From Brevibacillus formosus (GTDB lineage Bacteria; Bacillota; Bacilli; Brevibacillales; Brevibacillaceae), in contig NZ_PXZL01000038.1 of the NCBI RefSeq assembly GCF_003013405.1, positions 62,001 to 126,000 of the forward strand: a DNA stretch of 64,000 nt. The letters run 5' to 3'. The translations under genes and the position numbers were made by a program. Below the pieces are notes generated by a model. The model worked only from the letters and a program-made list of their open reading frames with translations. It made no database searches and was not told the DNA's origin. Positions 44,402 through 52,990 of this stretch are shown here, piece after piece (the first letter of the stretch is position 1; every line of letters begins with the position of its first letter).

Positions 44402-45034
44402 TTGAAGCCAAAGTTTCTGAAGGAATTCTTTACGTTTCCGGATATCCTCATCATGAGCATTCTATTCCTGATTAGCTTGTCTTTCACTCTTTCCGAATGG
44501 TACGTATTGGAAACATGGGCGGCACTCGTTGCGGGGATGATTGGATATGCGGCAAGCGAATACTTGATTCATCGATTTATCTTTCACCTTAAACCGCCGC
44601 GAAACCCATTTTTTCTCCACGTGTTAAAGCGCTTACATTACGATCATCACGCCGATCCCAACAACTTGCATCTGTTGTTCTTGCCCGTGTGGTACAGCTT
44701 GCCGCTCATTGCAGGAACCGGAGCCATTTGTTATCTACTAACTTCCGACGTGATTGTGACCAATGCCTTTGTTACAGGTGTGATAGGATTTCTGCTATTT
44801 TATGAATGGACGCATTATATCGCCCATCGTCCGGTTCAGCCCATATCTCCATGGGGGCGCTGGATGAAAAAGCTCCATCTCTGGCATCACTTCAAAAATG
44901 AACATTATTGGTACGGTGTTACCAGCCCTGTTTTTGACGTCATGCTGGGAACTTACAAGAATGAACAGGATGTCGCGAAAAGTTCAACCGTGAGGGATCT
45001 GGAAAGACGGTGGGACAAAGATGTTGAACTGTAA
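44402..45034 (+). CDS. Sterol desaturase / fatty acid hydroxylase superfamily membrane enzyme
   Basis: A 210-residue di-iron membrane enzyme with four helices and the expected histidine clusters: EYLIHRFIFH, LHYDHHADPNN, YEWTHYIAHRP and LHLWHHFKNEHYWYG. It probably hydroxylates or desaturates a fatty acyl chain. It starts with TTG after AGGAGGG. It lies directly after a FadR-like regulator, so it is likely under that regulator's control. It ends at 45064-45091. Confidence 0.9.
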   Translation: MKPKFLKEFFTFPDILIMSILFLISLSFTLSEWYVLETWAALVAGMIGYAASEYLIHRFIFHLKPPRNPFFLHVLKRLHYDHHADPNNLHLLFLPVWYSLPLIAGTGAICYLLTSDVIVTNAFVTGVIGFLLFYEWTHYIAHRPVQPISPWGRWMKKLHLWHHFKNEHYWYGVTSPVFDVMLGTYKNEQDVAKSSTVRDLERRWDKDVEL

Positions 45035-45063
45035 ATGGCATATTTTGAAATCTTTTGCATGGC

Positions 45064-45091
45064 CATCCCTTTTTTGAGGGGTGTTTTTTTT
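45064..45091 (+). terminator. Intrinsic terminator
   Basis: CATCCC pairs with GGGGTG (one wobble) and is followed by eight T residues. Confidence 0.8.
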
Positions 45092-45133
45092 CTTCCTAAG
45101 ATCTAAAAGCTATCGATAAACGTCAAAGCTGGT

Positions 45134-45348
45134 GAGAAGAAAAAGCACAGGGCTCGCAGACCTTGACAACGCCTACCCAGTCGGAACTTAAAAAAGGGGA
45201 CCACGCTTGTCGAACACTTCTCCTTTGAGAAACTTCCGCCCGTAGGGTGGCTTTGGCTCGACGGTCCCCTTTTTTAAGTGGAGACGGACAGTCAATCCCC
45301 CTTGCGGGCGTGTCAGAGTCGAAGAGACCTGTGCTTTTTCTTCTTCTC
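45134..45348 (-). repeat. Nested-palindrome repeat, copy B
   Basis: The outer arm GAGAAGAAAAAGCACAG (45134-45150) pairs with 45329-45348, with a three-base bulge. The inner arms CTTAAAAAAGGGGACC (45187-45202) and GGTCCCCTTTTTTAAG (45263-45278) are perfect. TTCTC/GAGAA forms an inner hairpin. In reverse orientation it contains GCAAGGGGGATTGACTGTCC, also found in copy D. It occupies most of the 484-base gap before the first family-5 binding-protein gene. Confidence 0.8.
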
Positions 45349-45400
45349 CACTATGTAGGCACCTTCAATAGAGTTATTTTTAACATTCAAAAACGACATA

Positions 45401-45464
45401 GTAAAGAAAGTGAAAAGAAAGGTAAAGATATTGAAAAGATTAATAGTGAGAAAATTAGTAATAT
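45401..45464 (+). promoter_or_regulatory. Shared direct-repeat promoter (copy 5), binding protein at 45519
   Basis: GTAAAGA begins at 45401 and 45422, 21 bp apart, each followed by TGAAAA. TAATAT begins at 45459, 37 bp after the second half-site. Confidence 0.72.
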
Positions 45465-45518
45465 TTAGTCATGTCATATTCTTTTCATTCTATCATCCAG
45501 AACAAGGGGGCATTCACA

Positions 45519-47123
45519 GTGAAGAAGAAGCACATGCTCGGCTCCATTCTCGCCCTGTCTGTCTTGATTTCCACAGTCTTGGCAGGCTGTGGTGGCAGTC
45601 AGACATCCAATGGGACGAACTCCGCGTCCAACTCCAATCAAGCTTCGACTAGCCCCGCGTCTTCATCTGCCGCAGCGGGTGGAGGCGGTACCCTGATTAT
45701 TGCGCGCTTGTCCGATGCGAATAATTTGGACCCGCATTTCAGTACCCAGATTAATTCCATGGCAGTGACGCAGCACAAGCTCTATGAAGGTCTGGTCATG
45801 ATGGATCGGAATAGCGAGTACAAACCTCTTTTGGCAAAGGAATGGAAGCAAAAAGACGACGTCACATGGGAGTTCAAACTGCGTGACGGTGTTACCTTCC
45901 ATGACGGGGAGCCCTTCAATGCTGAGGCCGTGAAGAAGACGATCGATCGTATCTTGGATAAAGACAATCCGACTCCGAAAGCAAACATGTTTGGCATGAT
46001 TAAAGAAGTGAAGATCATCGATCCATCGAAGGTAGAAATTATTTTACATTATCCGTTCGCAGGGCTCCTGTCCGTACTGGCGAGTGCCGAGGGTGGCATC
46101 ATTAGTCCAAAGGCGATGAAGGAATTTGGCAAAGAGTTGTCCAAGAAACCAGTAGGGACGGGGCCTTTCATCTTTGAATCATGGACACCTGGACAAGAAA
46201 TCGTCATGGTGAGAAACGAGAAGTATTGGGGCAACCAACCGAAGCTGGAAAAAGTCGTTTTCAAAACTATTCCTGAGGATGCGACACGCGTAGCCATGGT
46301 AGAGACAGGTGAAGCTCATGTCGCAGAGCAGCTTCCGGTCACAGAACTGGAAAGGGTACAGAACTCGCAGAGCATGTCTTTGGGACGGTTCGAATCATTC
46401 GCAGTTGACCATATCGGGATGAACGTCAAGCAAAAGCCTTTTGATGATGTTCGCGTCCGTCAGGCCATCGCCCATGCAATCGATAAGGAAGCGATTATTA
46501 AAGGGGTTTATAACAATGTCGGAAAAGTAGCCATCTCGTCATTAGGTCCAAAAGTCATCGGCTACAGCCCGAATATTAAAACGCCGGAATACGATTTGAA
46601 CAAAGCGAAGCAATTGCTCACTGAAGCAGGCTACGCCAATGGATTCAAGGCAACCATCTATCTCAATGACAACAAAGCACGGATCAATGTGGCAGAAGTG
46701 CTGCAATCCCAGCTGAAGGGAATCGGCATCGACTTGCAGATTCAAGTGATGGAGTTCGGCGCGTATCTGGAATTGGCGGCAAAAGGGGAAGCGCAAATGT
46801 TCATTAGTGGCTGGGGCAATGCGACCGGGGATGCAGATTACAACCAGTACAACCTTTTCCACAGTACATCAGCAGGTGTGCCGGGCAACCATTCCTTCTA
46901 TAATAATCCGAAAGTCGATGCGCTGATTGAAGCGGGTCGTAAGGAGAAAGATCCAGAGAAGCGCAAGGAAATCTACGCAGAGGCGCAGCAAATCGAGATG
47001 GAGGAGGTGCCGTTGCTGCCATTCCGCAGCAGTGAAAACCTCGCAGCCATTGCCAAAAATGTACAGGGTGTATACATCAGTCCATCCGGGTACATTGATG
47101 TGAGCCAAGTCACGATTCAATAG
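45519..47123 (+). CDS. ABC transporter family-5 (peptide/oligopeptide type) binding lipoprotein, paralogue 1
   Basis: A 534-residue lipoprotein. After a basic start the signal peptide ends in the lipobox LAGC (Cys24), followed by a Ser/Asn-rich linker. WEFKLRDGVTFHDGEPFNAE is the family-5 signature. The frame opens at 45471, but AAGGGGG precedes the GTG at 45519, where the lipoprotein signal begins. It has no permease or ATPase neighbours. With its three paralogues it may feed the Dpp-type permease at 19676-23542. A terminator follows at 47135. Confidence 0.92.
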   Translation: MKKKHMLGSILALSVLISTVLAGCGGSQTSNGTNSASNSNQASTSPASSSAAAGGGGTLIIARLSDANNLDPHFSTQINSMAVTQHKLYEGLVMMDRNSEYKPLLAKEWKQKDDVTWEFKLRDGVTFHDGEPFNAEAVKKTIDRILDKDNPTPKANMFGMIKEVKIIDPSKVEIILHYPFAGLLSVLASAEGGIISPKAMKEFGKELSKKPVGTGPFIFESWTPGQEIVMVRNEKYWGNQPKLEKVVFKTIPEDATRVAMVETGEAHVAEQLPVTELERVQNSQSMSLGRFESFAVDHIGMNVKQKPFDDVRVRQAIAHAIDKEAIIKGVYNNVGKVAISSLGPKVIGYSPNIKTPEYDLNKAKQLLTEAGYANGFKATIYLNDNKARINVAEVLQSQLKGIGIDLQIQVMEFGAYLELAAKGEAQMFISGWGNATGDADYNQYNLFHSTSAGVPGNHSFYNNPKVDALIEAGRKEKDPEKRKEIYAEAQQIEMEEVPLLPFRSSENLAAIAKNVQGVYISPSGYIDVSQVTIQ

Positions 47124-47134
47124 CAGGAGCTAGA

Positions 47135-47167
47135 GACCTTCTCCACCAAATGGAGAGGGTCTTTTTT
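47135..47167 (+). terminator. Intrinsic terminator
   Basis: GACCTTCTCC and GGAGAGGGTC pair with one mismatch and are followed by six T residues, just after the binding-protein stop. Confidence 0.85.
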
Positions 47168-47234
47168 AGTAGATAAGTGGGTAGGAAGGCTTCACCAAAA
47201 ATCTTGGCGAAGCCAGTATTGTGGCTGCGGTGGG

Positions 47235-47430
47235 GAGAAGAATATTTCCAGTCTAGGCTCCAGGCTCCGTCCTGCTGAGGGCTGAGACTGTCCGCTCCGA
47301 AGGGATTCGCGGGGAAACGCAAAAGTGGTAGCCGCTTCGTAGCGCGCGCACGTTGCGTTTCTTTTGCCCGCGAACCCCTTCTTCGCTGTGTAGGACTCCA
47401 CAAGTCGCTACGTCTGGAAATATTCTTCTC
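47235..47430 (+). repeat. Nested-palindrome repeat, copy E
   Basis: The outer arms GAGAAGAATATTTCCAG (47235-47251) and its exact complement (47414-47430) are 17 bp. Inner arms 47300-47313 and 47367-47380 pair with one mismatch. AAACGCAA/TTGCGTTT forms the apical stem. It contains GACTGTCCGCTCCG, close to GACTGTCCGCTTCGG in copy D. Confidence 0.8.
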
Positions 47431-47498
47431 TGTCGTAACTCATGAGGTTCTTCAAGCTTTTCAGGTATTAAAAAATCGGATCACACGGAAAGCTCGTA

Positions 47499-47702
47499 GA
47501 GGAAACAGGAGAAATAAGCGAAGATCTTAGGGACACCGACCAAGGCGCAATGGAAAAAAGAGAAACAAGCTTTTAGCGTCCACCTCTGAGATACTTCCTG
47601 AATGGACGACTTTGGACGCGGGTTTCGCTTTTTTTCATGGAGCCGGGCAGTCAATCCCGCGGGGGGGGGCCCTAGAAGCTGAGCGTTTTCTCCTGTTTCC
47701 TC
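47499..47702 (-). repeat. Nested-palindrome repeat, copy C
   Basis: The outer arms 47499-47514 and 47687-47702 (16 bp) are perfect but differ in sequence from copy A. The inner arms 47550-47566 and 47622-47638 pair with one mismatch and one wobble. GCGTCC/GGACGC forms the apical stem. It is in the opposite orientation to copy E, 68 bases away. A run of ten G residues at about 47660-47669 is unusual. Confidence 0.8.
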
Positions 47703-47760
47703 CACACCACTACAGCAACATATACTCCAACTCTATTTTTATTGCATAATTCGCATGAAA

Positions 47761-47844
47761 GTAGAAAAAGTGAAAAAAAGAGTAAAGAAAGTGAAAATAC
47801 AAGTAAAGAGAGTGAAAATGCAATGCCAGAATAGTGGGTAAAAT
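47761..47844 (+). promoter_or_regulatory. Shared direct-repeat promoter (copy 6), frameshifted binding protein unit
   Basis: GTAGAAA (47761), GTAAAGA (47782) and GTAAAGA (47803) follow each other at exactly 21 bp. TAAAAT begins at 47839, 36 bp after the last. The leader is about 160 bases, longer than in the other copies, and holds tandem hairpins. Confidence 0.75.
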
Positions 47845-47893
47845 GAAATATGCGCGAATGGTCAAAATATTCAAGTGCATCTGGCGCAAAAAA

Positions 47894-47956
47894 CGGTCAC
47901 GACCGTTTTTTTGACCGCAAGCGGTCACGACCGTTTTTTTGACCGCAAGCGGTCAC
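47894..47956 (+). promoter_or_regulatory. Tandem attenuator-like hairpins in the leader (28-bp repeat, two copies plus part)
   Basis: A 28-bp unit runs twice (47894-47921, 47922-47949) with a 7-base partial third. Each unit holds CGGT-CACG-ACCG followed by seven T residues, a terminator-like hairpin. GACCG-CAAG-CGGTC then pairs across the unit boundary and would compete with the next terminator stem. The predicted transcript from the promoter at 47839 crosses both before the start at 48012. Confidence 0.6.
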
Positions 47957-48011
47957 ATCAACATTGATGAAAAACGTTGAGACGTTTCTCACAAAACAGG
48001 GGGATCACTAC

Positions 48012-49585
48012 ATGAAAAAGACGCGCTTTTTCCAGACGCTGCTTGCCATGACCGTTGCGGTTTCTACAGCGTTGGCAGGCTGCTCACAAGCACCTGAGGC
48101 AAATTCTTCAGGGCAAACCAATGCTTCATCACCAGCTGGCAAAGAAGGCGGGACACTTGTCATCGCCCGTTTGTCTGATGCGAACAACCTTGATCCACAT
48201 TTTCTAACGCAAATCAATTCCGCTGCTATCATTCATCACAAGGTATACGAGGGTCTTATTCGGATGGACAAAGAAAGCAAATATGTAGGTTCACTCGCTT
48301 CTGAATGGAAGCAGCTCGATGATGTGACATGGGAGTTCAAGCTTCGTTCCGGAGTGACGTTCCACGATGGCACGCCATTCAATGCGGAAGCTGTGAAAAT
48401 GACGATTGCTCGTGTCCAAGACCCGGCAGTAGGCTCTAACCGCGCCAATTTGTTTGAGGCAATCAAAGAAGTAAAGGTCGTGGATGATACAACGGTTCAA
48501 TTCATCCTTCACTATCCATACGCACCGCTCTTGTCCGTGCTAGCCAGTGCAGAGGGGGGAATTTTGTCACCAAAAGCGATTGAACAGTATGGGAAAGATT
48601 TGACCAAGCATCCAACCGGAACAGGTCCTTACAAATTCGAATCATGGACACCAGGTCAAGAGTCGTCCTGGTGAAAAACGATAGCTATTGGGGCGACAAA
48701 CCGAAGCTGGACAAAGTCGTCTTCAAGACCGTTCCAGAGGATACGACCAGACTCGCGATGGTCGAGACAGGAGAAGCGCATATAGCTGAGCAATTGCCAG
48801 TGACAGAAGTCGATCGGGTGAAAAAATCTTCGAGTATGACACTTGGCCGTTACCCTGCTTTCGCTAGCGATCATATCGGGATTAACAACTCGAAGAAGCC
48901 GTTCGATGATGTGCGCGTTCGTCAAGCGATTGCACATGCGATCGATAAGAAAACCATCCTTCAAGGGGTCTACAACGATGTGGGGACGGTTGCTCATTCC
49001 TCCATTACCCCGTCCATGGTTGGTTACAGCCCGAATGTAAAAGACTTGCCTTACGATCTGGAAAAATCGAAAAAGCTGTTGGCGGAAGCTGGATACGCGA
49101 ACGGCTTCAAAGCAACTATTTACTTAAATGATAACAAGGCACGAGTTAGCTTGGCAGAGGTGCTACAGCAACAGCTGAAACAAATCAATATCGATTTGGA
49201 AGTGAAAGTGCTGGAGTTCGGTGCTTATATTGAAGCAGCAAACAAAGGCGAAACAGAATTGTTCCTCAGCGGTTGGGGAAATGCCACAGGCGATGCAGAC
49301 TACAACCAATACAATCTGTTCCACACGAAGTCGCAAGGGGCAGCCGGCAACCATGCTTTCTACAGCAATCCGGAAGTGGACAAGCTGATCGATGAGGGCC
49401 GCAAAGAGAAAGACGAAGAAAAACGAAAGCAAATCTACGAAAAAGCACAGCAAATCGAAATGGACGAAGCGGCAATGGTACCGTACCGCTTCTCAGAAAA
49501 CCTCGCAGCGGTTCAAAAAGGTGTAGAAGGAGTTTGGATCAGCCCAGCAGGACACATTGAGATCGACGATGTAACATTGCCATAA
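48012..49585 (+). pseudogene. ABC family-5 binding lipoprotein, paralogue 2, interrupted by a frameshift
   Basis: Start 48012 (AGGGGGA site) gives a lipoprotein signal with LAGC (Cys24) and a normal family-5 N-terminal half up to ESWTPGQE. The frame then stops at 48674. The rest continues in another frame from VVLVKNDSYWGDKPKLDK to 49585. Comparison with the paralogue at 49690, where GAGATCGTAC is read, shows that a single A is missing between 48662 and 48663. It is either a genuine pseudogene or a sequencing error. Otherwise it would encode about 524 residues. Confidence 0.85.
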
Positions 49586-49610
49586 TTTTCAGCAAAAAAA
49601 GTGCTTCATG

Positions 49611-49650
49611 ATCAGCATAGCTTCGTCCATTGGGAATGAGCTATGCTGAT
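49611..49650 (+). other. Strong hairpin without U run between two binding-protein genes
   Basis: ATCAGCATAGCT (49611-49622) and AGCTATGCTGAT (49639-49650) pair perfectly. The sequence after it (TGATTATATA) is not a T run, so it may be a weak terminator or a stability element within an operon. Confidence 0.55.
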
Positions 49651-49689
49651 TGATTATATAAAGAAAGAATAAAAATGGGGGCGAGTCTA

Positions 49690-51261
49690 GTGAAAAAACA
49701 GAAGATGCTAGGTTCAATGCTGACAGGTATCTTGAGCGTTGGCCTCGTGCTTACAGGCTGTTCATCGGGTACTGAGCAAGGTGCGGCAGGGGCTCCGACT
49801 GCGAAGGAAGCTCCGGCAACAGATCAGACGCTGGTGATTGCACGGCAGTCTGACGCAAACAATCTTGATCCGCACTTTATTTCAGCGATCAATGCAGCGA
49901 GTGTGGTCCATCACAAAGTATATGAAGGTCTTGTACAGCGGGATGATAACATGGCGTTCAAACCGATGCTAGCCACGGAATGGAAGCAGTTGAACGATGT
50001 CACCTGGGAGTTCAAGCTGCGTCAGGGAGTCAATTTCCACGATGGTACGCCGTTTAACGCCGAAGCGGTGAAAGCAACATTCGCACGCGTTCTCGATGAA
50101 AAGGTCGCCTCTCCACGCGCGTCTCAGTTTAAGATGCTTTCGGAAATAAAAGTAGTGGATGATTACACTGTGCATTTCAAGCTAGTCTACCCGTATTCCC
50201 CATTGCTGTCGATCCTTGCCAACCACGAAGGCAGCATCATTAGCCCAAAAGCGATTGAGCAATACGGCAAGGATCTGAACAAACATCCCGTCGGTACAGG
50301 ACCGTTTGTATTCGAATCGTGGACACCAGGCCAAGAGATCGTACTCGTGAAAAATGACAACTACTGGGGCGAAAAGGTAAAATTCAAGAAGGCCGTCTTC
50401 AAAGTCGTACCAGAGGACACGACCCGCGTAGCTATGGTGGAGACGGGAGAGGCGCACATCGCTGAACCATTGCCGGTGACAGAAATTGACCGCGTCAGTA
50501 ATTCCCCTCATATGAGCTTGTACCGGACAGAAGGTTTGGGGACAGATTTCATTGGGTTCAACACCAAGAAAAAACCGTTTGACGACGCCCGTGTTCGCCA
50601 GGCAATCAACTATGCGATTGAGACCGATGCGATCATCAAAGGTGTGTACAACGATGTCGGAACGAAAGCGAATTCCGCAATAAGTCCGAAGGTTCTTGGA
50701 TACGATGGGGCCTTAAAAGGATACGAGTTCGATCCGAACAAGGCGAAGGCCCTGTTAAAAGAAGCAGGCTACCCGAACGGATTCAAGACAACCTTGTGGA
50801 CAGGAGATCGCAAGGAACGGATTAATGCTGCGGAAGTAATCCAGTCCCAGTTAAAGGGGATCGGCATTGAAGTAGAGGTAAAAGTGCTTGAGTATGGAGC
50901 CTATTTGGATGCAGAAGACAACGGTGAAACAGAGCTGTTCATCAGCGGCTGGGGCAATGCCACTGGAGACGCTGACTACAACCAGTACAATTTGTTCCAC
51001 TCCAGCTCTTTGGGCAAAGGCGGAAACACAACGTTCTACGTGAATAAAGAAGTGGACAAGCTGATCGAAGAGGGGCGCCGTGAGCAGGATACGGAAAAAC
51101 GCAAGCAAATCTATGCGAAGGTGTTGGAGATTGAAAAGCAAGAAGCACCAATCGTCCCGATCCGCAATCTTGAGCATATCGCAGCAGTCGGCAAAAACAT
51201 CAAAGGCTTCTGGATAAGCCCTTCTGGGTATATGATGATCAACGGCATTACGATCGAATAA
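49690..51261 (+). CDS. ABC transporter family-5 binding lipoprotein, paralogue 3
   Basis: A 523-residue lipoprotein with lipobox LTGC (Cys24). GTG 49690 is preceded by GGGGG about 9 bases upstream; the ATG at 49675 would place the ribosome binding site inside the gene. The family signature WEFKLRQGVNFHDGTPFNAE is present. No copy of the direct-repeat promoter precedes it, so it probably relies on read-through from 47839 past the hairpin. It is followed after 37 bases by amidohydrolase paralogue 5, linking uptake and hydrolysis in one transcript. Confidence 0.92.
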   Translation: MKKQKMLGSMLTGILSVGLVLTGCSSGTEQGAAGAPTAKEAPATDQTLVIARQSDANNLDPHFISAINAASVVHHKVYEGLVQRDDNMAFKPMLATEWKQLNDVTWEFKLRQGVNFHDGTPFNAEAVKATFARVLDEKVASPRASQFKMLSEIKVVDDYTVHFKLVYPYSPLLSILANHEGSIISPKAIEQYGKDLNKHPVGTGPFVFESWTPGQEIVLVKNDNYWGEKVKFKKAVFKVVPEDTTRVAMVETGEAHIAEPLPVTEIDRVSNSPHMSLYRTEGLGTDFIGFNTKKKPFDDARVRQAINYAIETDAIIKGVYNDVGTKANSAISPKVLGYDGALKGYEFDPNKAKALLKEAGYPNGFKTTLWTGDRKERINAAEVIQSQLKGIGIEVEVKVLEYGAYLDAEDNGETELFISGWGNATGDADYNQYNLFHSSSLGKGGNTTFYVNKEVDKLIEEGRREQDTEKRKQIYAKVLEIEKQEAPIVPIRNLEHIAAVGKNIKGFWISPSGYMMINGITIE

Positions 51262-51298
51262 CGCAAACATTTAGAGAGAAAAGGATGGGAGACAGAGC

Positions 51299-52522
51299 AT
51301 GAAAGAAAGCTTGTGGATCAAAAATGCGAGTCTGGAATGTGGTTATACAGAGGAGAATGGCATCGTGACGGGAACAAAGACGGAGCGTTTTGACGTCTTG
51401 CTCACAGACGGTCGCATTGAGAAGATCGTACCTGCTTCGCTAGGTATACCAGATGGGGTATTTGTGTGGGATGCACAAGGCCTGCTGATGCTTCCTTCTT
51501 TCCGGGAAATGCACATTCATTTGGACAAAACATTTTATGGCGGTCCGTGGCAAGCTGTTCTTCCTGCTCCCAATCGTTTTTTTCGAATCGAGCAAGAGCA
51601 GGAACTGCTTCCCCGCCAGCTTCCCGTCGCCCGTGAGCGTGCAGAAAAGCTGCTGGAGTTAGTGCAATCACACGGAGCTACTCACGTTCGGACGCATTGC
51701 AACATTGACCCGGTCATTGGGCTGAAAAACCTGGAAGCCACATTGGAGGCATTGACAACTTACCGTGAAAAACTTTCCTGGGAAATTGTCGCGTTTCCCC
51801 AACATGGCTTGCTGCGCAGTGATTCTGTTTCCCTCGTTCGCGAGGCAATGAAGCATGGAGCCGGCCTCGTCGGTGGTGTCGATCCTGCCACGTTTGACGA
51901 TAATATTGAGAAATCTCTAGATACGATGATGGACATAGCGGTGGATGCGAATGCGGATGTGGACATTCATTTGCACGAGCCCGGACATCTGGGTGTTTAT
52001 ATTATGAAGAAACTGGCTGCGATGACGAAGGATGCGGGGTGGCAAGGTCGAGTCACTGTCAGCCATGCTTACGGGCTAGGAGAGGTTCCGACTGCTGTGG
52101 CAGAAGAGGTCGCGGAGCTTTTTGCCGAACAGCAAATCTCTGTCATGTCAGCAGTCCCTATTGATATGCCGACCATCCCGATTCCTTTGCTTCATGCCAA
52201 AGGCGTCCATGTTGGTTTGGGCAATGACAACATCACCGATCACTGGGACCCATTTGGAACCGGAGATATGCTGCAAAAAGCAAACCGTCTGGCTGAAAGG
52301 TTCCGGTGGATCGATGAGCGATCTCTATCGCGTGCACTGGGATTCGTTACAGGTGGCGTGACTCCATTGGACCAAGCCGGGAATCAGGTTTGGCCGAAAG
52401 TCGGAGATGAGGCAAATGCGGTTTTCGTCCGTGCCAAATGCTCCGCCGAGGCTGTGGCTAGACAATCTCCGAAGGAAGCGGTGGTTTTCACGGGCAAGAT
52501 GGTTTGGCAGAAACAATCATAA
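51299..52522 (+). CDS. CodA-like amidohydrolase, paralogue 5
   Basis: A 407-residue member with FREMHIHLDKTFYGG, DIHLHEPGHLGVY, VSHAYGLGE and LGNDNITDHWDPFG. Unlike the other four paralogues it keeps Glu at the position of the catalytic Glu of cytosine deaminase (HLHE). AAAAGGATGGGAG is its ribosome binding site. It lies in an operon with a family-5 binding protein, which supports the idea that imported compounds are substrates of this enzyme group. Confidence 0.9.
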   Translation: MKESLWIKNASLECGYTEENGIVTGTKTERFDVLLTDGRIEKIVPASLGIPDGVFVWDAQGLLMLPSFREMHIHLDKTFYGGPWQAVLPAPNRFFRIEQEQELLPRQLPVARERAEKLLELVQSHGATHVRTHCNIDPVIGLKNLEATLEALTTYREKLSWEIVAFPQHGLLRSDSVSLVREAMKHGAGLVGGVDPATFDDNIEKSLDTMMDIAVDANADVDIHLHEPGHLGVYIMKKLAAMTKDAGWQGRVTVSHAYGLGEVPTAVAEEVAELFAEQQISVMSAVPIDMPTIPIPLLHAKGVHVGLGNDNITDHWDPFGTGDMLQKANRLAERFRWIDERSLSRALGFVTGGVTPLDQAGNQVWPKVGDEANAVFVRAKCSAEAVARQSPKEAVVFTGKMVWQKQS

Positions 52523-52538
52523 AGATAGTAAGAGTGAT

Positions 52539-52573
52539 CCGATCTTTCAAGGCTTCTTGGGAGGTCGGTTTTT
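52539..52573 (+). terminator. Intrinsic terminator
   Basis: CCGATCTTTCAAG pairs throughout with CTTGGGAGGTCGG when G-U pairs are allowed, and is followed by five T residues. Confidence 0.85.
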
Positions 52574-52602
52574 CATTTGTTAATAAAAGTAGCCGTAGTG
52601 AA

Positions 52603-52804
52603 GGAAGAAGTGCATTTCCAGTCTACGCTTCGGCCTCCGCCCAGCAAGGGGGATTGACTGTCCGCTTCGGAATAAATGGCGGGAGCGCTTCAAACCAGAA
52701 AACGCGAATGCGTTTTTGTATGTAATAAAAGCTGAAATTCCCCCCATTTATTCCTACGCTGAGTTGGGCTCCAGAGGCGCTTGGACTGGAAATGCACTTC
52801 TTCC
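52603..52804 (+). repeat. Nested-palindrome repeat, copy D
   Basis: The outer arms 52603-52623 and 52784-52804 form a perfect 21-bp stem, the longest of the six copies. Inner arms 52669-52679 and 52744-52754 are perfect (11 bp). AAAACGC-GAAT-GCGTTTT is the apical hairpin. It contains CTCCGCCCAGCAAGGGGGAT and GACTGTCCGCTTCGG, and GGGCTCCAGAGGCGCTT before the last arm. Confidence 0.82.
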
Positions 52805-52990
52805 GGCGTAGCTTTAGTAACATCTTGAAAGGCAATACAAGATGATGAAAATTACTTAACTAACCATAAAAGATTTTCATATCAGATCCATTCATCAGAA
52901 TGCTATAGAAGGACAATCATCAAGAACCTTCAATCATTTTCTTCTTGCCGCTCATATACAGATCGGAAAATCAGCAAAAACTACATCCAA

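Noticed and set aside
47655-47672. Run of G residues in copy C as a possible recombination or quadruplex site
   Set aside because: A single G run within a variable linker; it may be a sequencing artefact and lacks the four tracts needed for a quadruplex.
47894-47956. Possible CRISPR array
   Set aside because: The 28-bp units are directly joined without spacers and form terminator-like hairpins.
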